Source: Euclidia mi
Lineage: Eukaryota > Arthropoda > Insecta > Lepidoptera > Erebidae
NCBI GenBank assembly: GCA_944739405.2
Contig: OX123196.2
Coordinates: 50,196,196 to 50,260,195 of the forward strand
DNA length: 64,000 bases
Direction: 5' to 3'
Shown here one piece after another: positions 56,825-64,000 of the stretch. The notes below the pieces were generated by a model that was given only the letters and a program-made list of their open reading frames with translations, had not been told where the DNA came from and searched no databases. The first letter of the stretch is position 1; each line of letters opens with the position of its first letter. The position numbers and the translations under genes were made by a program.

Positions 56825-57963
56825 ACCTAAAGATATAGGAAACTTCCGTCTGATAAGCTTAATGTCTTGCTTGTACAAACTCTTTGCATCCTGCTTACTA
56901 TACCCTCAAAAATAGAATCATGCCAACCCATTGAACAAGCGGGATTAAGAAGTGGCTTCAGCACAACAGATCATATTTACACCTTAGACCAGGTCATCGA
57001 AAAGTACGTAGAATATAGAAAACCGCTCTACATGGCTTCTGTCGATTATAAGAAAGCTTTCGGCTCTATCTCATAATAGCATCTGGGAAGCAATTAACAA
57101 ACAAAATATAAACGCAAAGTACATAAATATTATCAAAAAGATATATGTTAATTGTACTAGTAGAGTCAGGCTAGATAGAGTGGGTACCAAGACCAGCATT
57201 AATCGAGAAGTCAGACAAGGATACCCTATATCACCGAAGCTATTTATAGTTGCTGTTTCAGAAAATGTGATGAAAGATTTACCGCGGTCAAGGCAGGGAA
57301 TTAATGTGAATGGGAAATATCTAAGCCACCTACGCTTTGCGGACGATATTGTCGTGTTCTCTGAAAGTCCTTATAAGCTCAACACAATGGTTAAGAGTAT
57401 CTATTACATGGAGAAAGTACTGGGCACAAAAGGAGATTCTCAGATCGCAATTACCGATTAAATTAATAAGAATAATTTTAGACACAACAATTTTACCCTG
57501 TCTAACCTATGGGTGCCAAACGTGGATATAATTATGATCACATGGCAAGATACAAAATACAAACAACTCAGAGGGCAATCGAAAGGAGCTGGTTAAATAT
57601 AAAACTGAGAGATAGAGTAAGACATATAAAAATTTGGAAAATAACCAAGGTAAAGTTGCTCCACACTTCTCTCAACGTCTCAAATGGAGAAGGGCTGGCC
57701 ATGTTAGGAGATACCGTCAATACATGGACAATAAATTAACATCACAAAATGGAAAGGACCGCGTGGCGTGGATGAACACTGCGAAAGATAGGGATAAATG
57801 GAATTCGTTGGGGGAGGCTTTTACCTTGAGGGGGTCCACATTAGAAGGAGATGAAATTGCTTGCTAAACTAAAAAGAAATTAAAATCAAAATAAAATTAA
57901 ATTAATTAACTAATTACATCTAATTATTGTGGAATTAAATAAAGCTTTATTATTATTATTATG

Positions 57964-60184
57964 TAGTTTTTTCTTTTGTGTATTCGGAAATATCCGGTGA
58001 TAGACTGATGGCACGGGCCTAAGCCAAGTGAGCATCAGACATGTTATGTGTGTTAGTTTGTGAAGTGTGGATATTGTTTGTTAGGGGTTGGGTACTGTCC
58101 GGTTCGCACTGTAGGAATTTTCTTACCAATCTACATGTGTTGAGTATAACTGCTTTTTGCAATAAGTGGTAGGTGAGTGGTGGTAAATCTAAAATCTTGA
58201 GGGATTGGTGTAATTGTTTTGGAATTACTCCTGTTGTTGAGATAACAATCGGTATAATCGTTACTTTTTGTAAGTGCCATAAGCGTATGATTTCATCTTT
58301 AAGTTCAATATATTTACTTAGTTTCTCTGCAATAGTGTTATGAATGTTATGTGTGTTTGGTACGGCAATGTCTATGAGATATCCTGTCTTAGTTATTTTG
58401 TTTATTAGAGTGATGTCAGGTCTATTGTAATGAACGGTACGGTCGGTAAGGATGGCTCGGTCAAAGTATATTTTGGTTGTAGAATTTTCAAGGACAGTTT
58501 TAGGATTATACTTGTAGTAGGCTGTTAAGGAATCTATGAAATTGTACTGTTGTGCAAGTTTTTGATGTATGATATTGGCTACCTGATCATGTCGGTGCTT
58601 GTAATCCGTTTGGGCTATAGCTTTGCATGTACCTGTTATGTGTTGAATGGTTTCTGAGGAGCTATTACATTTGCGGCAAGAGTCATTGTGTAGGCTTTTG
58701 ATTATGTGCTTTTTATAATTTCGTGTTTCAATAATTTGGTCTTGTATGGCGATCATGAATCCCTCAGTTTCTGGAAAGAGTACACCTCGGCTTAGCCATG
58801 CGTTCGACGCTTCTTTGTCGACATTTTGTTGGCACAGATCGTAACGGTGTCTACCATGTAAGGACTTTTGGGCCCATATTGCCATCTTAGTTTTATCATC
58901 TGTTAGTTTTTCGGTAGCTTGTTCTGTTGTATCTTTTAAATTAAGTGGAGTGAATTTCTGATCATTATGACATGTTGCTCTGTGGAGTGTGGATAGTGCT
59001 GTTTTGCTAAAAAAGTATTGTCTAAGATTCGTAATTTGTTTGTTGTGAAGATTTGTGATGTCGATGAGTCCTCTGCCTCCTTCTTTCCTGGGCAATGTTA
59101 GTCTTTGAAGACAAGATCTAGGGTGATTTTTACGAAACTTTGTCATTGAAGTGTTTATTTTGCGTTGGAGGTTTTTGAGTTCCGTTTTGGTCCAGTTTAT
59201 TACGCCAAAAGAGTAGGTTAGTAATGGGATGGCAAAAGTGTTGATAGCTTTAATGGTGTTCTTTGAATTTAGTTGTGTTTTAAGTATTGTGTTAAGCCTG
59301 TGTTGAAATTGGAGTGTTAGTTTTTGTTTCGTTTCTTTATGATGTATTTGTTGTGACTGATTGTATCCTAAATATTTGTATGCGTGCTGTTCCTCCAGTG
59401 ATTCTATATTTTCACCTGTATTGGTTGTGTATTGATGTTGGTAGTTCTGTCCTGCTTTAATTGAGTTTATCTTACACTTATCTATACCGAATTCCATTCT
59501 TATATCATTTGAAAAGACTTATGTGAGGGTAGCTAGTTCGCATAATTGATTCTCAGATGTAGCATAAAGTTTAATATCATCCATATAAAGAAGATGACTT
59601 AATGCTGTGTGACATGTGTATGAAATGTTTTCTAGTGTATCAATCTGTCTTTCGGCATCAGTATACTTCAAAGTGTAACCTACAAATGTGGAATTTAATA
59701 TGTTAGAAAGTGGGTTTAAGGCAAGACAAAACCATAGCGGACTTAGCGTGTCTCCCTGAAAGATTCCTCTCTGTATTCTGATTGGGTTCATTTCTATTGT
59801 CTCCGTTGAGGTAGTAATTGAAAGTACAGTAGACCAAGTTGTCATTATTGTGTTCAAAAAATTAATTATTGTAGGGTGGATTTTATAAATATCTAGTATC
59901 TTTAGTAACCAAGAGTGAGGTACTGAATCGTAGGCTTTTTTGTAGTCTATATACATACTGTATAGGTCAGATTTAGTTTTTTGGACGTTTTTAAGTATAA
60001 CTGAATCTATAATTAACTGTTCTTTGCATCCTTGGCTAAATTTGCGGCATCCTTTCTGTTGCTCAGCTAAGATATTGTTGCTTTCAGTGTGTTGGTATAC
60101 TAATTCCGCTATGCAAGCTGTTATAATCTTATACAGGGTTTGTAAACATGTGATGGGTCTATATTTGGCTAGATTTGATAGGTC
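57964..60184 (-). mobile_element. R4/Dong-type LINE in a (TAA)n tract, 5' truncated
   Basis: On the minus strand a 5'-truncated element starts at the (AATAAT) tract 60185-60199 and ends, after a ~55-bp 3' UTR, at the (TTA)n tract 57947-57962. Its protein has RT plus a CCHC finger and a restriction-enzyme-like endonuclease after RT, the R2/R4 layout, with no AP endonuclease. Dong elements are known to insert into TAA repeats, and both borders here are (TAA)n. Confidence 0.85.
58019..60184 (-). pseudogene. Dong/R4 reverse transcriptase with restriction-like endonuclease
   Basis: Reading from 60184: LAKYRPITCLQTLYKII, EQQKGCRKFSQGCKEQL, MYIDYKKAYDSVPHSWLL, FQGDTLSPLWFCLAL, the catalytic region LLYMDDIKLYA, a single TAA stop at 59519-59521, then MEFGIDKCKI, HAYKYLGYNQ (thumb), RGLIDITNLHNKQI, the zinc motif CRKCNSSSETIQHITGTC at about 58687-58634, and the endonuclease PD...D core RPDITL and YLIDIAVPNTHN. 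The end is LLQKAVILNTCRLVRKFL. RT motif F/YxDD is MDD here. Apart from the one stop the 5'-truncated frame is intact over ~720 codons. Confidence 0.88.
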
Positions 60185-60244
60185 ATTATTATTATTATTC
60201 TCTATTTATTAGTTTCTCTAGTTATTATTATTATTATTATTATT
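60185..60244. repeat. (TTA)n microsatellite, two blocks
   Basis: Runs at 60185-60199 and 60222-60244 are separated by 22 bp. With runs at 57947-57962, 61107-61125, 61979-61991 and 62244-62256 they border all elements of this cluster. Confidence 0.95.
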
Positions 60245-61106
60245 TGTTTCTCTTTCTCGGGTATCATTCTAATTTGTTAGAACAATACCCGGCCCTTTGG
60301 CAGGCGTACACGGAGACATAGGTCCAACGCGCAGAGGCCCTTTGAGAGTTTTAATCTAGAATGTAATGGAACACCTACTGAGGCGCCTCCATCACCGCAC
60401 TATTAAGTACAGTCACGAGTTAGCCGCAGCAGGTGAGGGACTATTGCTACTTATATGGAAACTAATTACTCTGGGCTATTGGGATGGGTGTTAAATGGAT
60501 AGGTTTACATGAAAACTATGGATGAATGCCGGCGTCTGCCCTAAGTACTCTTATAGTACGTCGAAAAGGGGCAGACGGTGACTCGCCAGCTCACTAGATG
60601 GACCCTCTCTAAATAGCCGCCAAGGCAAACAAACTCTACCATAAAGGCAACAAGAGGGCAACACCGGTGTGAGCGGCTAGGGGTGTAGAGCGGTGCGGCA
60701 TCGGTTTCGCCATCGCGGGTCTCGTGACCCGGAGCGGGTTTCCCCGTAATTACGCCCTTGACAATGACACTTCCACCCCCGAGCAAATAGCTCTTGCGAC
60801 TTCCCTCTGGCCGGCCGACTAAGGCAAGCCAGAGTCGAGAGTCTTGCGGGCGCTCTTGGAAATCCACTCCGACCAGCCAGTAAAGGCAAGCCGGAGACAA
60901 GGCCCTGACCGACTCCCTGAAGTGTTCGGGACCGCAGTGTCGCCACACACATTCAGCTCGCCACAAAGCTGCACTGCGGTTTGTAAGCTTTCTTTCTATC
61001 CTGTAATATATATATCACAAGACAAAGGTGATGTTTGAAAGCTGTTACTCTGCCCTCTGAGATTGCGTTAGTCTCATGATGAGATAACGACTGCCCCAGA
61101 GGGGGT
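60245..61106 (-). mobile_element. 0.86-kb unit A between (TTA)n tracts
   Basis: It shares collinear sequence with unit B (61126-61978): CCGGCCCTTTGGCAGGCGTA near the left, CACTTCCACCCCCGAGC, GGGCGCTCTTGGAAATCCA, CACACACATTCAGCTCGCCA, and GATAACGACTGCCCCAGAGG at the right. Read on the minus strand it would start ACCCCCTCTGGGGCAG and end in AATAATAAT, so minus is the likelier orientation. Parallel minus-strand frames exist in both units but carry no domain I know. A non-autonomous R4/Dong-type element is the best inference. Confidence 0.6.
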
Positions 61107-61125
61107 TTATTATTATTATTATTAT

Positions 61126-61978
61126 GTGTCTTTTTTTCACTTCTCTTCTAACATATGGTGTCAGAAGAATAACCGGTCCTTTGGGAGGCTTACACGGGGA
61201 TATGGATCCAACGTGCAGAGGCCCGTTGAGAACTTTAATCTAAAATGGGATGGGACACATGCCGCGGAGCCTCCACAACTGCACTACTGACTTAGTACAG
61301 CTATGGACTAGCCGCAGCACGTGTAGGACTATTGTTTTCTAGTGGATCTAATGAAATCGAGTTGTGAGGATGGGTGCTATGGATGAAGAACGGCACCTGC
61401 CAGTAATACTCTAATAGTATCCGTCTGCATGGCAGGTGGTGTCTTGCCAACTCACTGGATGGGCCCTCTCTAAGCAGCCGCCCAAAGCAGACACACTCTG
61501 CCATTAAGGCAGCCAGAGAGCAACACCGGTGCGAGTGGCTAGGGGTGTGGAGTGGTGCGGCACCGGTTTCGCCATCGCGGATCTCGTGACAACGGAGACC
61601 CGGAGCGGGATTCCCCGTAGTTACGCCCTTGAGAATGACCCTTCCACCCCCAAGCTTTTGCCACTTCCCTCTGGTTGGCCGACCAAGGCAAGCCAGAGTT
61701 GAGAGTCCTGCGGGCGCTCTTGGAAATCCATTCCTACCAGCCAGTAAAGGCAAACCAGAGACGAGGCCCTGACCGACTCTCTGAAGCATTCGGGACCGCA
61801 GTGTCACCACACACATTCAGCTCGCCACAAAGCTGCCCTTGCGGTTGTAAGCCTTCTTTTCATCATGTAACACATTTTTTGTTTATATCACAAGATGAAG
61901 GTGATGTGTGAACACTATTACTCTGCTCTCTGTGATTGCGTTAGTCTCATGATAAGATAACGACTGCCCCAGAGGGGG
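61126..61978 (-). mobile_element. 0.85-kb unit B between (TTA)n tracts
   Basis: Diverged copy of unit A in the same orientation with the same borders. Frames in the middle differ by many substitutions and indels, so A and B are not a recent tandem duplication, or the duplication is old. Confidence 0.6.
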
Positions 61979-61991
61979 TTTTATTATTATT

Positions 61992-62243
61992 CCTTTATTT
62001 ATTTTTCTTCAGATTAGATTTACATTTTTAAAATACCTACAATAAAAAATAAAATACATTTAAAAATATAACAGAAACCGTGGGATCCCACCAGCAACGG
62101 GCACATTGTCCAAGCTGTCGGTGGTTAGGGCTCCAGAGACAGGAACTCTTCACAATACGTGCCGTGTCGAGAAGTGCTGTCTTTTGCATCAGGCCCTTGG
62201 CACCCAACGCGAGCCTCCTAAGGTGACGATCGAGGCTCTTGGC
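61992..62243 (-). mobile_element. 3' end of a second R4/Dong-like LINE between (TTA)n tracts
   Basis: Minus-strand codons give LDRHLRRLALGAKGLMQKTA and LLDTARIVKSSC, comparable to LLQKAVILNTCRLVRKFL at the end of the Dong-type protein nearby. They are followed by a ~190-bp AT-rich 3' UTR. It is flanked by TTATTATTATT on both sides. It is 5' truncated to about 60 codons. Confidence 0.6.
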
Positions 62244-62256
62244 TATTATTATTATT

Positions 62257-64000
62257 GTTAATATGCGGTTGTGTTAAATAAATTATTGTGTTGCAGGAAA
62301 CGGATATGGATTGTACAATATTGACATGCTAATAGATTTTTGTTTTTTTTTTATTAAAATCTAGAATAGGCAATTTGATGTTTATCTTTTCCTTTTGTGT
62401 AAAGGTAACTCCGTCAATTTAATAAGATTATTTTTGAACAAAATAAATCTGTTTAGTCAGAGTCATCGTACGAGCAATCGTATCAAATATTTCACGAAGG
62501 ATGAAAACCGAATTAAGCATTACAAACTATATTATTCTAATACAGCGTCCAAAGGTTAAATAAATAGGCATTATGCAAACTACGTGAAAGGTATTTAGGA
62601 TAATCCCTCAAGTATCAGGCACTTGGGCCTATTAACTGGGCACTAGTTTTAGTAAATATCAGTATGTTTATTTCAATTCACGAATATACCCTTTTAATAA
62701 TTTTTTCCCCTTTATAGTCGTAAATATTATGCTTATTGAAGGTATCTATATCTGTAGCCCAGAATAGCCAGTATCAATTTTAAGACTGAAAGGAACGACG
62801 CAATACATACTATTTTATCGTAATCGTAAAGGGATGATTCCAACTAGTCAATCAGACACTTAATGAACTGTCAAAAACATTATGTTTGTACAGATGTTAC
62901 TTAATTACGAAATACATATATTAATCGAAACTGTATATCATTTATATATTGTCATCTTACATTTTAACACACAGAACATATTCATTTTTGGTCCTTTTCC
63001 CGATTTTGCTTGCTGTTTCTTAGTTCCATTCTATCCCACATAGTTTTCTTGTTAATTACCTACAAAATAATAAACAGCTGCCCGTGCCTTTCATAGAAGT
63101 TGTACATATTTCATTATTAACTAAACGGCTGTGACATTTATAGTTCTAAAACCTGTTCAAGAATACTACAAGTAATTGGAAATTCGCAAACCATTTCATT
63201 AATACTTTGTACTAATCCGAGCCTTAAAACTGTATCCCAATCCGAGGAAACAGCAAATTGATTAATAGTTCAAACTCTGGTTTATTTCATATTTAGGGAT
63301 CATCCCGCCTTCGAGGTACGAACGTAATTTCATTAAGAAGTATCAACTCTAAAGGGCTCGTTCACTGACTTAGGTATTTATATAACACAGCAGACAGATT
63401 TTTGTTAAACTGGTTTTGTGTTTTATTAATCAGTTGAGGTGTCCCACCGTTCTTAAAATGCTTGGATTTAATTATTATAGGAGAGGAGTGTACGGCGTTC
63501 ACAGTCACCACAGTCAGGCTGAACCGCGCTGTCCCTTGCTACATACAAACCACTTCACCAGCAAATCAAGGTCAAGAGAATAGCAAATCGGTTTTTACAC
63601 CGCGGGGTAAATATATTTATTGTATAGTGCTGGAAATGCAGGTGGGATTAGTAACAGAATGTATAGACAGCAAGAGACAGTATGACTTTAAAGTGATATA
63701 GTGTGCTTAGTTTAACGGTTGAATTCTATTACAACTAACTCAGTATATTAACCGAAATTAATTGCGGACAAACTGGATTGAATTTGATTTACAGTTGCCA
63801 AAATCCATTTAGGTAGGTACAGTAATACGCTAGCGGTAATGAATAATGCGTAATTAAAGGCCACAGTCTCTTTCATTACGTGGGTGCTAAAATTATATTA
63901 TGTTTGTGTTGTCAGCCTAGAATATCCCAGTGTCCATTTTAATGAGCAAAAATATGAAATTGAAGTACTGCAAGAAAAATAGAACATTTAAATTACAGCT
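62257..64000. other. no firmly recognised feature
   Basis: AT-rich sequence. A possible short exon-like stretch at about 63480-63577 is discussed as a finding. No transposon ends were identified. Confidence 0.4.

Larger units (their letters stand above)
56038..57962 (+). mobile_element. RTE-type LINE, RT to 3' end, decayed and interrupted
   Basis: Shifting frames give LFNKILEEEIMPRQWTESEI and LLYKRGKP up to the insertion at 56130. They resume at 56829 with KDIGNFRLISLMSCLYKLFA, then HIYTLDQVIEKYVEYRKPLY, SVDYKKAFGS, REVRQGYPISPKLF, the catalytic LRFADDIVVF, TYGCQTW, and the C-terminal LRDRVRH and QRLKWRRAGHV. The order is that of RTE-like endonuclease/RT proteins. Many frameshifts show an old copy. 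The 3' end is AATAAAGC followed by (TTA)n at 57947-57962, into which the next element is inserted. Confidence 0.85.

Noticed and set aside
60541..61816. Minus-strand frames in units A and B as host proteins
   Set aside because: They sit within diverged repeats bordered by (TTA)n; frames are shifted relative to each other in part and no family was recognised. Kept only as a testable finding.

Overview
This window looks like nuclear DNA from a moth or butterfly (Lepidoptera). No bacterial or organellar gene organisation is visible. Base composition is AT-rich, and the recognisable sequence is a dense deposit of transposable elements of types typical of lepidopteran genomes: tRNA-headed SINEs, RTE-type LINEs ending in ATG/GAT-repeat tails, a Dong/R4 element in a (TAA)n tract, a BEL/Pao element, PIF/Harbinger and Tc1/mariner elements, and hAT-type ends. 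I found no convincing host gene; one weak candidate exon near 63.48 kb is listed as a finding only.

Layout. 1-10.85 kb: a minus-strand Ty3/gypsy retrotransposon (5' LTR, gag, pol running off the left edge). Its gag is split by a 7.04-kb insertion (2514-9554) with hAT-type terminal repeats and a perfect 8-bp target duplication. That insertion itself holds an RTE LINE remnant, a MITE-like element and a nearly full-coding Jockey/CR1-group LINE. 14.6-17.96 kb: a second Jockey/CR1-group LINE, minus strand, with an unbroken 987-codon ORF2. 18.93-19.43 kb: two adjacent perfect hairpins followed by a LINE C-terminal remnant. 22-37.95 kb: scattered SINEs, two short copies of one LINE 3' end, a truncated BEL element carrying a fold-back duplication, and an RTE LINE inserted in a SINE. 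39.6-41.4 kb: hairpin MITEs and a PIF/Harbinger-derived element. 41.636-46.360 kb: a BEL/Pao element with both LTRs, a 5-bp target duplication and a large gag-pol deletion. 47.69-48.31 kb: a complete 615-bp poly(A) retroelement. 48.80-51.51 kb: a Tc1/mariner-like element with a broken transposase and a TTAA-flanked MITE inside it. 52.2-52.6 kb: a composite SINE inserted in a hairpin MITE. 56.0-57.96 kb: an RTE LINE holding a solo LTR, which in turn holds a SINE. 57.95-62.26 kb: a (TTA)n tract occupied in series by a Dong/R4-type element, two related 0.86-kb units and a second R4/Dong-like fragment.

How the parts relate. Many insertions can be delimited to the base by target-site duplications, so nesting order can be read directly. 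SINEs here are modular. Three head modules are joined to three different 3' tails, and LINEs carrying two of those tails lie in the same window. This fits SINEs recruiting different LINE machineries by tail exchange. The (TTA)n nest fits repeated targeting of the same microsatellite by R4/Dong-type endonucleases. Several perfect fold-back hairpins sit at retroelement breakpoints, suggesting template switching during reverse transcription or repair.

Limits: family and clade names come from motif recognition by eye. Element ages, exact clades and consensus membership need database and alignment work.
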